Below, one piece after another: positions 46,720-58,141 of a stretch of 64,000 nt of DNA. Both the position numbers and the translations under genes were made by a program. Position 1 is the stretch's first letter. Every line of letters starts with the position of its first letter. The notes beneath the pieces were generated by a model, which ran no database searches, was not told the DNA's origin, and saw only the letters and a program-made list of their open reading frames with translations. Source of the stretch: Astrothelium macrocarpum (lineage: Eukaryota > Ascomycota > Dothideomycetes > Trypetheliales > Trypetheliaceae); NCBI GenBank assembly GCA_021030915.1, contig JAGEMR010000089.1, positions 1 to 64,000 on the forward strand, written 5' to 3'.

Positions 46720-47640
46720 TACGAATATCGAAATTGATCGACTTGCACTGGTAAGCTGTGAAGGAATGACGACAACTGCGAGACTAATGATCGTTATGTG
46801 ACACGATTCATCCTACCACGAGTAACGGGACAGCGATGCCTGCATGATATCCATGCCTCTTCTTCGTATATATCCCGCCATGGGCTGATACTATGACTGC
46901 TGCCTGTCTGACGGTGCGCGCGGCATTTCCATCCAGCAAGGAGCGCGCGCGTCCCATTTTTTAGAAGACAAGGGCGAATCATACTGATGTTTTGATGCGA
47001 CGAGGCTCGCGTAATGACACTTAGCCTATCATTGAAATCTTGTAAATGCGAGGATGTTGGTTTTGGCCAGGGGGACTTGTATCCTCTTTCCAGCAATATC
47101 GCAATGCGAGGCTGAGAAGCCTAAATCTGATATACTTTCCTGCATTGCCACTTCTTCCCTGATAATATTCTAAATGACCAGAGACCTCAAGATGTAAGCT
47201 CTCCCAAGACATTCGCTATTTGTCTTTTTGATAATAAGTCCTAGAAATTGGAAGAGCAAAGCTTGGAGAGTTGACGCAGCTGAAATTCAAAATGTTCCGG
47301 AGGCTCTCCGCAAACACGCCCGAGGCTGCCTTGACGCGCCTGGATAATTGTCCCTTTACATTAATTCATCAGACTGCCAATGGAAAGCGATTATGCTGCG
47401 GTCTTTAGTCTACACTGAAACGAATGGTGCATTGATGCCGGAGAAACCCGATGCAACAGTCAATAGCATCAAGCAAGCAATCAAAAAGAATTAAACGGAG
47501 GTTGTTGCAGCCGCAAATGGCCCCCAAACCAACATGGTCCATGCTTTAATATGACATGTACGGGCCTTCAAAAGTAGAGCCGAAATGAAACTCAATTTAA
47601 TTTATTCCATGGAAACACGTGATTTGATTCCAGCTAAAAT
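46720..47640. other. Intergenic gap
   Basis: About 920 bp between two minus-strand genes. Short frames overlap but show no domain or splice model. Confidence 0.5.
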
Positions 47641-48942
47641 CTACGACCAGTAAGTTGCCCACTTGCTCTCGCCTTTCACTACATCTACAAAATTTTGTGC
47701 GATGATGCGGTCGGTTTGCTCGCTAGGATGAAGAATATCAAACCACATGAAGGAATCTGGGCTTGAAGCGCCGACATCAACGCAGTCAGTGTCATTGGAA
47801 TTGCAGTGATTTTCGTATCCGGTAACATTGAGTGGTGCGCTTCCATTCAAGTACCGTTGGGGATGATTCCAAATGTCATCCATCTACTGATATCAGCATT
47901 CGTCACGACTCAAGCACTCGGTCACAAAGGACATACCAAACTATAGACGTCATACAACGCAAAATGGGCCCCGGGATATCGATTCGCAAGTTTGACTTCA
48001 AATGGTAGCTGATATTTGTAGATGGTATTGACCGAAACCACTTGCTCGAACATTCGATCACTGATTTCGGTAGTGTTATCTGGCTTGTAGTTCCAGTATT
48101 GATTCGGACCTGGGCCAATTCCCCCTTCGGAAGGGAGCGCGTAAATTGGAGCGTGGAACAATGGCGCAACGTTTTGAAGAACAAAATAGCGCCCACCATT
48201 AGCGTAAAGACTATCAAAGGAGTCAAATACACAATTGATGTAGTCGATGAGAGTCGTATTGTTGATTTGACTATCCTGGATGAAGGCATCATATCCAAGG
48301 TCCTACAGTGACAATTAGAAAGTGCGGCATATCAAAGTCAAGACGTTTTTACATTTGTTCCAATCCAAATGGCGTAGACAGTCTCGTCAGTTGGAAGATC
48401 CAAAAACTTGGTGCCACTAGGCTCTATATAGTGGCTATCTGCAATAAAGGCGGGAACCTCATACTGTTTGACAGCAGGAAAAGGAGCATCGATGGTAGAG
48501 AAGAACCGCGGCGTAATATCATTGGAACATACAGCGCCTGATACGGCGTAATTGTATAGATTTACACCTGGCGAACGAGATGGATCAGTTGCAGGATAAA
48601 AGTACCCAGAGGAGGGCCATACCGGTGTATTGGACTACATATTGAGCCCATATGCGGCCGCCGTCGGATGCGTCAAGATTCTTTGGCTTGTGTTATTCTC
48701 CATGCGGTATTTTATCAAATGATAGCGGATGGCGTTTTTCATCTTACCTCCGGATCAACCCAACCAACAGGCGGTGCAGACCCATTGTGAGAGGCAAAAT
48801 AACCGAGTCTGCTGTCATCGGTATAGCTGTCACCAAAAACCACGAAGGAGGTAAAGTTTTTGAGATTCCATGAATTCGATTTGGCAGCATGTATTGTTCG
48901 GGCCACTGCCAGGGCTAACGCAATGCGTAGTAAAAACAACAT
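47641..48942 (-). CDS. Secreted GDSL/SGNH esterase (CE16-like)
   Basis: A 358-residue secreted esterase resembling carbohydrate esterase family 16 acetylesterases, which remove acetyl groups from plant cell-wall oligosaccharides. Five exons: 48942-48748, 48680-48623, 48567-48353, 48302-47937 and 47883-47641. The signal peptide spans about residues 1-20. Block I is FVVFGDSYTDD with catalytic Ser39. The 58-nt exon 2 restores RIWAQYVVQYTG. Block II is NYAVSGAVCSN. IWIGTN/DLG is joined over an intron (block III), and DILHPSEQTDRIIAQ carries the catalytic Asp/His. Several N-glycosylation sites are visible. Intron 1 uses an AAG acceptor and intron 3 a GTAAAA donor, so those edges deserve checking. 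Confidence 0.9.
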
Positions 48943-50389
48943 TTTGGAGGAGCGGAATGTTCGAACAAGCTGTGATTTCCATGAGGACGGCAAAGTGAAT
49001 GCAAATAAGTACTCTTCTTCGATGAAGCTAAAAATTCTACGGCTATTTACCGATTGCCCTTTTGGAAGACGCGATTGTGGGACGAGGTGCGAATCGTTGC
49101 ATCGGATCACCCTACTGCCTCAAGTCTCGACAGTGTACCTTCAAACTACGAAAATCGCAAGCCTCTGGGGTACGGTCGGGCCTTGTTTTTAGCGGAAAGC
49201 AGAGAGCGAAAGGTACCAAACATGCAAGGCCCTTTTGGACAACTGCGAGGCTCATAGCCTTTCGGCATGTATTTTGATCAGACATTGAGGAAACCACTTT
49301 TGTGTAGAGATACTTTAATGATGCCAACAAAAGGATTGAATCATAGATGCAGATCGGTGTAGGTAGCTCCCTGGCAGGCTAATCCAAGCGGGGTGGTCCT
49401 TGCCTGCCGCATCCCATAGCCTGGCCGATAGCAGATGACGCAGTTACTCTCGTGTTCATGAGTGGTATCTTCTCCATCCATCTCACGTCATAACAGTAAC
49501 AGAAAACCAAAACTCTAAGCGCTTGATATGAACCAAGTAGCCACTAATTCTCTCGCATTATTTGGATTCCCACAAATGGGTGTTGATAATCTTGTGACCA
49601 TTGAATTCGATTTCTCATTTTCAGATGTCCAGCGGGATTCGGGATCTGGCATAATTGTAAGTGTGAACGGTATTTCTGAACGAGGGTACAGCCGTAGCCA
49701 GGAACGGGATTGGGTTCTAGGAGATCTGCGGGGAAATGTCGTGGTGTTTGGCCGGCTAAATACAAAACTCATCCGTCACCCCGAGCCGTTTGATGATGGG
49801 AAGTGGGTGAAACCAAATCTTGAAGATTACCTATCATTAAGATGAGATCGGCAGGAACCAGATAATAGCTTTTGGGGATGCGGCTGAAACCCTTTTACAT
49901 TGGGGTCCTCCTGGACTTGCTCCCCGGCCTATTCAGTAGAAAATCGGCTTGAATAATTCTTCTCATCTGGATGAAAAAACAAAACCGAAACATTGACGAT
50001 TGAGGATCGTGCCGTATGTCAAACTGTTTCAGTTTTTGCTTAGGAAATCTTACATAAGCTTCATGCTCCGTGAGATGCCGTAAAAATCCACTCGTTATCC
50101 GGGTTTGAGAGTATTATTGTCTCGACGCGGACTTTGCATGGAGTCGAGCATTGAGACGGCCAGACGGAATATTGTTGCTTCTCTACTGTAACGGCGGTCG
50201 ATAATTTCGCGAGTTCGGGCATTAATATATGTCTTGTGAGCTGTGTCAAGAGAGCGGTTCCGGGATTTTGCTCAACTGCTCCGCTCACAAGATCGGAAGC
50301 GGCAGGTTTCTGCGGTCTGGATCCGTTCCACCCCTGTAAACCCGATTCACTCTCGACTCCACGGCCACAATGATCCTATCAAATGCCCA
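48943..50389. promoter_or_regulatory. Divergent region, GDSL esterase / Zn2Cys6 regulator
   Basis: About 1.45 kb between two outward-facing genes. It may serve both. The only candidate gene inside it is the weak 105-codon frame listed separately. Confidence 0.45.
49528..49845 (+). CDS. Doubtful 105-residue hypothetical protein
   Basis: An ATG-started open frame with balanced amino-acid use and a beta-strand-like pattern (VTIEFDFSFSDV, then GIIVSVNGISERGYS). There is no family match, no signal peptide and no splice partners. Minus-strand frames over the same bases are equally open, so it may be chance or a remnant of a longer gene. Confidence 0.2.
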   Translation: MNQVATNSLALFGFPQMGVDNLVTIEFDFSFSDVQRDSGSGIIVSVNGISERGYSRSQERDWVLGDLRGNVVVFGRLNTKLIRHPEPFDDGKWVKPNLEDYLSLR

Positions 50390-52741
50390 ATGGCTTCCCG
50401 CCCAGGCCGTAAGCAGAACTCAAGCTGCGACGCCTGCCGCAGGCTTCGGATCGGGTGCGACGTCCGGACGAAAATTGCTGGTGAACCCTGTTCTAACTGT
50501 AAACGACGTGGGCGCGAATGCACTCTAAAGGTGCGTAAAGCAGAGATTTCTGAATGACAAGGACACCAAACACGATTAAATCCTCCCCAACGGGTTTGAC
50601 GTGGAAACCAAAACGCATCACACATCTACACACATCGATCGATCATCAAAATGTCTTAGCTTGCAACTCAGTGTTCCCATGATCTCTGGTGGAGAACCTT
50701 GTTGAAATTGGCTACGCTTTCCGAATAGAGCACAGCGCTAACTTATACGTGCAGCATATAACTGATGCAAGTCCTCGCGGCGTTAAGCGGCCACTGAAGT
50801 CTGTTCACGAAGACAAGAGTGAAAGTAAAGATGAGGAGGGCATTGGTGACCAAGCAGCTTTGTCAAGTATTCCGGCCAAAAGTATCGAACATGACAAGCC
50901 ACAATCTGTTGATATGTCAAACTGGGCCACAAGCTCGTTTGATAAAAAGGAAGATATAGTCGCTGTACAGCAACAGGCTCTCCGGCTGCATCAGATGTTA
51001 TGGGATATCTTTACCAACCGATTTGAGACTCAAGTTGGCATCTGGATTGGAAGTGCATGCTGCCCATTCAAAAGTACATATACAGTATGTTAGGCCTTAG
51101 CAAACGGATTTATCTGCTCTAATAAAATATTTAGGCGCCCACAAGACTAATCTCAAGACTAGTCTTGACACTAACGAGCTACCGAAGGCGCTTAGTGGAT
51201 TCCCAATTGGCTGCGTCAGTAGAGCCTGTGCAGGTGCTCTCGAGAAGTGACAAGGAATCCTTGAGGCAAGCATTGCTCAGTGCCGTCCATGCTTTCTCTG
51301 TGCGTTGGCTGTCTGTTGAAGATGCGGTTCCGTCCAGTGCGACCCTGGCAGCAGCTGCAAAGAGCAAGGAGGACCTGGTAAGAGCCCTCTGGACGAGAGC
51401 TCAAAAGAGAATTTACACCCCAATGACTCAGCCTACGTACTGCTCCATCCTTACACTCCATCTGTTCGGGAACACGCCGGTTCCGTCTGATTTCGCGGAA
51501 CCGAACATACGTGAAGTATGTCTACAAGCGTCCTTGCAACATCTCAAAACTTTATCTGCCCAGTCACGTTTGCTTTCTAGTACCAACGCCAAGACGGTAT
51601 TGATTGCCAATCCAATAGACACGACAGTCCCGCATGCAGACATTTCCCCCCTAGACTATACACAAATGGGCGACCTCGCCTATTGGTTTGGTATCATGTG
51701 CGACACGTCGAGGAGTTTAGTAAAGTGTCAACCGCCCATCCTCGCTGATGCTGTCACCACTGATGGCCAGATCTGGGCACAAGTCAGAGAACAGGTTGAC
51801 GAGTTTAAAGCAAGCTGCAAAAACTGGCGTAATTCACGAGTACCAATTTCTGTCGATGTTCTTTACGGTGTCGTCGGTCACGGTACTGCATGCCGGGCAA
51901 TGGTATGGAGTGCCATCTCACGTGTTCAGGATGCTCTCTTCCACCACTTGACCGATATCTCGGTTGAAGCTGCTACCCAAGCCGCGCTCCAAGAATTTGA
52001 TCGGTTCAATACATCATTTGAGTACCTCCTCGGACTTTGCAAACGTGACTTCATTCTTCTGAACGAAAAGATACGCGTCACATGCTGTAAGTCCCTTGTC
52101 AACGAGACCGAAATTCGAATGCTAACAGCGATGAAGTTTTATTGAACATTGACCATTCTCTGGGTGTTTTGACCCTCATAGACATGTTGGTCGCTGCGGG
52201 CTATGCACATTTGCTGCCTTCTGAATACGAACTGCGTCTGAGTTCTGCAAGAGAAATGGCCAATTCCGCACGAATAGCTGTCCACGTGGACCAGACCAGC
52301 ACAGGAAGCCCTTTGCAAAACAGCATTCTCCTCCAAAGCCCGTATCCGGAAGATGTGATTGATGCTCTCTTCAGGGCGGGCAACTCAATCATTTACCTGT
52401 ACAAAAACAAAACACTTTCTGCAAGCATGGTTGAAGCCATGTTCTCACTCATGCTCCAAGGTCTACGTGTACTGCAAATTGTTTCCCATACAGCTTACGT
52501 GGCCTACAATAAGCTTGTTGAAGCGTGTACTGAAGTTGGAGTCAGTCCAAAATCTATTCCAGACAATTCTGCTGCCTCTATGGTAACTCCCGAGCCTTCA
52601 CGGTCATCCGGATTGAACCTAAGTTGCCTTGAGGCGGAAGTCTCGAATGAGCTTGAGAAAATGGTCGTTACAAACACTGGCCTTATGGAGCAGACGATAC
52701 AGCAATACGAGCGAGAGCTTGGGCTCACCCCATTGCAATAA
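50390..52741 (+). CDS. Zn2Cys6 fungal-specific transcription factor
   Basis: A 675-residue nuclear regulator. Exons are 50390-50530, 50755-51084, 51135-52086 and 52137-52741. Exon 1 carries the complete zinc cluster (CDACRRLRIGCDVRTKIAGE, then PCSNCKRRGREC) starting at residue 13. The 224-bp first intron, ending GCTAACTTATACGTGCAG, is needed to reach the middle domain. That domain begins LHQMLWDIFTNRFETQVGIW and continues through long helices such as MGDLAYWFGIMCDTSRSL, typical of the fungal_trans region. It ends in a coiled acidic helix. It lies next to a secreted esterase on the opposite strand, so a role in controlling carbohydrate-degrading genes is possible, but this rests on position only. 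Confidence 0.88.
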
Positions 52742-53619
52742 CCGCATTGTACTTTCCACTGGAACGATTGATTAGACTTCAGCTGCGCCGGATCACAGCA
52801 CGGATTGTTCGCATGACGCTACGACTTGACGACAGTTCCTCTCACAAAATTCCTTGGTCACATAGTTCGGCAGTAGATATCCGTGGGCAGAGTGTACTGC
52901 ACCAAGGAAACGTTTCGCTAATTTTCTATTCTCTTCAAGATCTGTTTTACATTATTTTTATGCAGGCATCATACAAGGATACCATTCACCATGGCATTCA
53001 GTCCTAAATCATTGGCTCAGACCTTGAAATCTCATGCAATGATCTGGCTCTTCGCTCCACAACAAGCGTCACTTTGGAAACTGGGAAAAGGTTGGTCGTC
53101 ACCAGCCCATGAATTCAGAACGGCAATTTTGAGGTATGCAATGCCGCACAAGCATCCCTATCAACTTTCGCACGCACAGCATTACATCAAACGTGATATT
53201 TTTGATTTCGTGGGCTGGTGCTGTCGCCAAGTTGCATTAAAAAATGTCACCCGCGACCGCACCAAGAGATAATTTACTGCTCGGCTCGTCAGGAGGCGCT
53301 CAACAACCCGGGGACGGAAAATCCTGAAGAGTCATTTTTTAACGAATCATTTATAGATTGTTCACATTTTGTGATCGGTTAGAATGACATGAGGTCTTCC
53401 CTATGAGGCTTGCGGCGAATTATATCTATCACGGTCGCGCGCGACATTTCTCGTTCCAACTTCTGGTGCTGTACAAGCTTTTGATGAGAAGAGAGGATCA
53501 GACAAGAATTATGATTCAATTTCTGTTACATTAAGAGTAATATCAAAAACTATACTATTGAAGAATAAGGGTATTCGGTACTCGTCTCTGGCCTTACTCA
53601 CCACCACCTTGACAAGCAC
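52742..53619. other. Convergent gap with an inverted-repeat element
   Basis: About 880 bp between the ends of the regulator and the HET-like gene. Apart from the element listed separately, nothing was recognised. Confidence 0.5.
53223..53468. mobile_element. MITE-like element, AGAAATGTCACCC family, copy 2
   Basis: About 246 bp. The left arm contains AAAATGTCACCCGCGACCG, then AGATAATT. The right arm is its inverse (AATTATATCTATCACGGTCG, then CGCGCGACATTTCTCG), giving imperfect terminal inverted repeats of at least 45 bp. A perfect 10-bp direct repeat CTGGTGCTGT occurs at 53,215-53,224 and 53,463-53,472, a candidate target-site duplication or part of the ends. No coding capacity. Confidence 0.65.
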
Positions 53620-56259
53620 TTATCGTCCCGTGTGTTCAGTAGGCGCCTCTGATAATGAATTAGATATATTCTTCTCGCACACGTTCTCTTGCAACATCGA
53701 TTTTGTTGGCGCCAAACTCAAGTTCCTTTTCTTCGACTTTAGTTGGTCTCCCAGACTGACCTTCACCCAGCTCAACATCTTTGCATGGTTGAGCGTCACC
53801 GAGTCCATTCTAATGACAGTCTCCTTGTACAGACAATTATTGCTCCTCTCATAATGGCAAAGCACGGTTCTTAGCATTCCTCCTTCCCTGCCGCAGATCA
53901 GCGCGACAGAAGGCGGTCGTCGCGCTGAGAATATATTGACTGTCAGATTCCCAGTATCAACCAATGTAAACAACCTATGTCCCTTTGGCAACTGTGGGCG
54001 TTTGGATGGGTCCTTGACCCACTCCGGCTCTTTGCCGATCCTTTCATCCGCATCGCGCTCGCAATAGAGTGTACTTGAAGGTTCATATGTCAATCTACCG
54101 TCATTATTCCCAAAAATGAGGGTCTCAAGCTTATCGCGGGGCATCACACCTTCGAATCCAACCAACCAGGGCGCACAGGACTGAACATAGCCGCCATAAA
54201 AGCGACGCACTGAGGAAGGTACCGCAAGCGCGAGCAGTACAGCTGCGCACAGCGCAATAGCGCCAAATGCAGTGAGGCCAGCGTCGAGTTCATAACTGGT
54301 CCAGTTGCTCGAGTTCTTTCTTGGTACCCCCCCGTTATTTAGGATGTCATTGGTAAGTTGATACCCGTATGAGGCGAGCAGGCCAAGTCCTGTGGCAGCC
54401 CAAAGCGCGACGGAACGAAGAGTAAGCTCTGCAAGGAGATTGAGGAGCCCCTGCATGCGGCGGTATTTGACTTGTGGAAAGGCGCGCCATCGTATAGATA
54501 CACCTCGGCAGGAGTCTAGGATTACTTGCCCATCTTCCCTGCCAACGCCGGCGATCTGACATAGGGGATCGACATCCCAGAGTCGAGAGAAATACTCATC
54601 ACGTCGAGTGTGAGAGACGAAGAAATGTTCATCTGCAAGCACTTGGGGGTTAGGAAGCATGCACATCATTCGTTCAAGAAGACGATCGCTATCATTAGCG
54701 AGAGAAAGGCGAGCTAGACCTTGGAAATCGGATTCGTCCTTGTCGAATTGTATGCGCTCCTGCAGGAAGCCCATAAGTGCGTATGCAACATCCGCGTGGC
54801 TAAAGCTACCGTTTTGATGACGTTTTGAAAGAGCTTCCAATGCAACGGTGAAGAGGCCGATACGAGAAAGATTCAGGACGCCGGAGAAGCTCTCAGCAAG
54901 CAGACGCGTGGCTTGATTATCGCCGTCGGCGTCTTCGCCACTCCCCCAAACCTCGTCACTCATATCAAGCTTGGTCCACAACTCTGTCTTCATGCGAGGC
55001 TCCTCAGTGAGTGTCAGATCCGACGGCTGCCTGACTAATGAGCTATCCCTATGTGAGGAAAAGGTACAAAGCCTCAGGTGTTCGGCTGGAGAAAGCAATG
55101 CTTCAGGGAGGGTCCACATGCGCCCGCCCCATTCTTGCATTTTTGGTATAGAAAAATCAGGAAGCATAATACACGTCCGACGAGCACCTCGAATAACGTC
55201 ACACATCCGATGAAGGTCGGCCGTTTTTAAATCGGAATCATCTTCAGCAATGCATTCGTGGTCAATCCAATATGCTTCCACACCCTCTTCTTGAGCACAC
55301 TGTTGTGCCATTGCATGGATATCCTTCCGAGCTTTGGCTTTAACGTCTGGATCCGAGTCATGAACGGGGTAATGCCCGCGATATGAACTAATAAAAATAT
55401 ACGGACGATGTCTTTTTCCGGCACTCTCTTGCTCCTCAACCTGCCACTTTCGATCCTTCCAAACCACTAGTAGCCGAGGTCGCAACAGGCGAGTGCGATT
55501 GGATATCCTCTCGAGCTCCCGACGATCGGCCATCTTCTTCTCGTCGTGGCTTGGTCTCATGTCTAACGCGTTACTCGAAGATCTGGGATAGTCCCAGCAG
55601 TAATTCGGAAATTCGTTGTAAGATTCTGCAAAGTCCTGACCTTCGAAGATGAAGTCCGGGAAGAGTAAAAGCACGAGGACTGGAATTACGCAGAGAAAGA
55701 CCCGAATTAACATGAGGATGATTCCGAAGAACGAGCAGGATTTGTTGGCTCGTTTGCTGGCAGGCCGCAATGCCCATTCTGAGATGGCAAGGACGGGAGG
55801 AAGTGAGCCCGAAATTTTGGTACGGTTCCAATCTCCTGCATCACGACCCTTCAATACCTCGGGAGTGGCCTGGACTATGAGATGCTTTGGTATGCTCTCC
55901 GAAGGACTGATGTACATCAGAACATCACGCTTCTGGTATGTGACTCTACCAAAGATGTCTCGGTGTCGATACTCTTCAGCGTCAATACCGTAATCTTGCA
56001 ATTGATTCCCATCAAAGAATTCCCTTTCCACGTATTCTCTTTTCGGTCTACGAAAGCCACGCCCCTGTGCCCAACTACGGCCTCCGCTGAAGAAATCGGT
56101 CTCTTGATGAAGGAATGGCCATTTGCGATTCCAGTAGAAACGACTCCAATATCCAGTCCGTTGCTTTCGACCTGTATCGAAGTGGCCAAGTCCATGTCTT
56201 TTCACCTGTTGAGTGGCGCTGTGGTTGCTGGGATCGACTGACTCCGCATTCGAGGCCAT
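53620..56259 (-). CDS. HET-like multipass membrane protein
   Basis: Single exon of 879 residues. The longer frame begins at GTG, so the ATG at 56259 (MASNAESV) was taken. Residues about 290-400 resemble the heterokaryon-incompatibility (HET) domain: YIFISSYRGHYP, then EGVEAYWIDHECI, then MCDVIRGARRTCIMLP. This matches the family pattern of W-[IL]-D-X2-C-I followed by a Met and an Ala-Arg-X-C strand. Hydrophobic helices lie at about 180-205 (FFGIILMLIRVFLCVIPVLV) and in the C-terminal third (SVALWAATGLGLLASYG and LTAFGAIALCAAVLLALAVP). HET proteins mediate non-self recognition and cell death in fungi. A membrane-bound form is less usual. Function here is inferred from the domain only. Confidence 0.78.
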   Translation of the reverse strand: MASNAESVDPSNHSATQQVKRHGLGHFDTGRKQRTGYWSRFYWNRKWPFLHQETDFFSGGRSWAQGRGFRRPKREYVEREFFDGNQLQDYGIDAEEYRHRDIFGRVTYQKRDVLMYISPSESIPKHLIVQATPEVLKGRDAGDWNRTKISGSLPPVLAISEWALRPASKRANKSCSFFGIILMLIRVFLCVIPVLVLLLFPDFIFEGQDFAESYNEFPNYCWDYPRSSSNALDMRPSHDEKKMADRRELERISNRTRLLRPRLLVVWKDRKWQVEEQESAGKRHRPYIFISSYRGHYPVHDSDPDVKAKARKDIHAMAQQCAQEEGVEAYWIDHECIAEDDSDLKTADLHRMCDVIRGARRTCIMLPDFSIPKMQEWGGRMWTLPEALLSPAEHLRLCTFSSHRDSSLVRQPSDLTLTEEPRMKTELWTKLDMSDEVWGSGEDADGDNQATRLLAESFSGVLNLSRIGLFTVALEALSKRHQNGSFSHADVAYALMGFLQERIQFDKDESDFQGLARLSLANDSDRLLERMMCMLPNPQVLADEHFFVSHTRRDEYFSRLWDVDPLCQIAGVGREDGQVILDSCRGVSIRWRAFPQVKYRRMQGLLNLLAELTLRSVALWAATGLGLLASYGYQLTNDILNNGGVPRKNSSNWTSYELDAGLTAFGAIALCAAVLLALAVPSSVRRFYGGYVQSCAPWLVGFEGVMPRDKLETLIFGNNDGRLTYEPSSTLYCERDADERIGKEPEWVKDPSKRPQLPKGHRLFTLVDTGNLTVNIFSARRPPSVALICGREGGMLRTVLCHYERSNNCLYKETVIRMDSVTLNHAKMLSWVKVSLGDQLKSKKRNLSLAPTKSMLQENVCEKNISNSLSEAPTEHTGR

Positions 56260-57327
56260 GGCCACGGAAAATTCGGAAGGTACTGGACTGTTGAAGTCTG
56301 GGTGAAGTTCCTAACAGCGAGCAAAATCCAGCTGGCCCCCATTCTGCTTATATACGTAGATCTTTCTAGGTGACTCGACAGCTGAAAGATCAGATGATCT
56401 TCATGGTGGCGTTTCGGGTTCGCGTCTACCTCCTTGTTTATGTGCCACACAATCTTAGACTATACGGTAGCTATGTTAGAAGCTACCGGTCACTTTGGGG
56501 GCTGAAAGGTGAAATGGCTCAATCCAGTTAGTTCAACACCAATGAGCCGCATTTTCCTGCACGTTGAGGGCTTGGTAATCAGTGGAATCCACTACGCTTG
56601 CTATAATAAGTTAAGAGCATGTTGGTGACAGCGGATGCGTTTCAGCGCTAATCCGTACTTGCCTTTCTCCAAGTACGCTAGGAAAAATATGCTCTCGCCT
56701 ACTTTTGAGATAAGAAGCAATGCCTCTCAACGTTCTTTGCTCTACTCTTGTGTCACACGTTCGTCTTTGTATGAAGTTATCGCAAGCGCATAAAAATAAT
56801 GTGTGATTCTTTTGAACTCGAAATAGAAGCATCTGCCTACTCAACATTATGGTTGATGATCCGATGCATTGAGCTATTCTTGTATCATCCGAGTCCGGAG
56901 ATGCCGGCCTGTAGCCTTCTTTTGGTCCGTCCCTACCGCCTCCGACGACAAGCCTGTCTTAGCCAGGGGTAGCCTTAGACATCAATCCTGAGGTAAATCT
57001 CTTGTGCGTAGAGTAGGTTACTAAGCTTCTACCACCAATTTGGAATGAACCACAGGAACCACGGAGAGCACTACAAGCTTCAGACCCAGCATATTAAGAT
57101 AAATTTTTGGGATTTCCATTTACGCAAAATCACGCGCGCGCTTGGGGCTACCAGGGTTCCCCCTTTGCAAGGTAAATAGTATCAACACCCAAATCATCGC
57201 TTGGTCCAAACTTCATCCTTACTTCGAGGTTAACGAATCTGGTCAAGACGCCTTGTGATTTACTGCTATCTAAATGACTAAATTGATGTCCTGGTCTGGC
57301 AGGTATGGATAACAGCGCCAACAACAC
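56260..57327. other. Intergenic gap
   Basis: About 1.07 kb. It contains the promoter of the HET-like gene and the 3' flank of the SDR. No RNA gene or element was recognised. A CGCGCGCG alternation lies near 57,135. Confidence 0.5.
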
Positions 57328-58141
57328 CTAGCGAATAGCCATTCCTGAATCTATTCTAATTCTTTCCCCAGTCATCGCCGAATTTTTTGCCAAGAATACA
57401 AATGCATCTGCTACCTCCTCTCTTGTTGTTATTCTCTTCAACACAGCCATCTCTTCAAAGCTCTTCACTTTCTCAGCGCCCATTGACGCGCCTCTCTCTG
57501 TATAGACGATGCCGGGACATACTGCATTAACGCGCACTTTGGGCCCCTGCGTTTGAGCCAAGCACTGCATGAGGTGCAGTGTCGCTGCTCTCGTCACCGA
57601 ATATGCCATTGATGAGCCATTGGTAATCAAACCTGCCAACGAGGACATGATCAAGAAGACACCGCCGTCAACGTTGGCATTAAATGTTGCGAGGGCCTCC
57701 TGAAAAAGAAACACATTGGCTTTTGTGAGTACGTTCCACGTGTCATCCCAATCTTGTTCTGAGAGAGCATGGATGTCGCCAAAAGGGGCTATCTTCGTGT
57801 TCCCAGCATTTGATACCAAAACGTCGATTCCACCAAGCTGTTCAATGGTTTTGCGCACGATTGCCTTACAGTCCGCCATGCGGGACATGTCTCCTTGGAT
57901 GATCGTCGCTCGAATCCCATGATTCTCTTGCAATTGCCTGGCCATCGACGCTGCCGCGTCTTGCGAATTGAGATAATTGATCGCAACGTCACAGCCTTCA
58001 GCAGCAAATTTTCTCACGATCATCTCTCCTGCTTTGCTCTTAACAAACCGGACAAAAATGAGCAAGACTCAAAGTGTACCTACCGATTCCACGAGAACCA
58101 CCAGTCACGAGAACCTTGCGGCCCTTCAGGATGTAGGACAT
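57328..58141 (-). CDS. Short-chain dehydrogenase/reductase, altered catalytic motif
   Basis: A 252-residue Rossmann-fold SDR. Exons are 58141-58084 and 58028-57328. Joining at CAG restores the cofactor motif TGGSRGIG and the helix EMIVRKFAAEG. NAG is present in LVSNAGNTKIAPFG and the serine in FLIMSSLAGL. The catalytic tyrosine stands in MAYSVTRAATLHL, so the usual Tyr-X3-Lys reads Tyr-X3-Arg. VNAVCPGIVYTERG and the C-terminal FLAKNSAMTGERIRIDSG are normal. The substrate is unknown. Loss of the lysine could reduce or alter activity. An alternative acceptor 5 bp upstream would break the frame, so the chosen one is preferred. Confidence 0.87.
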
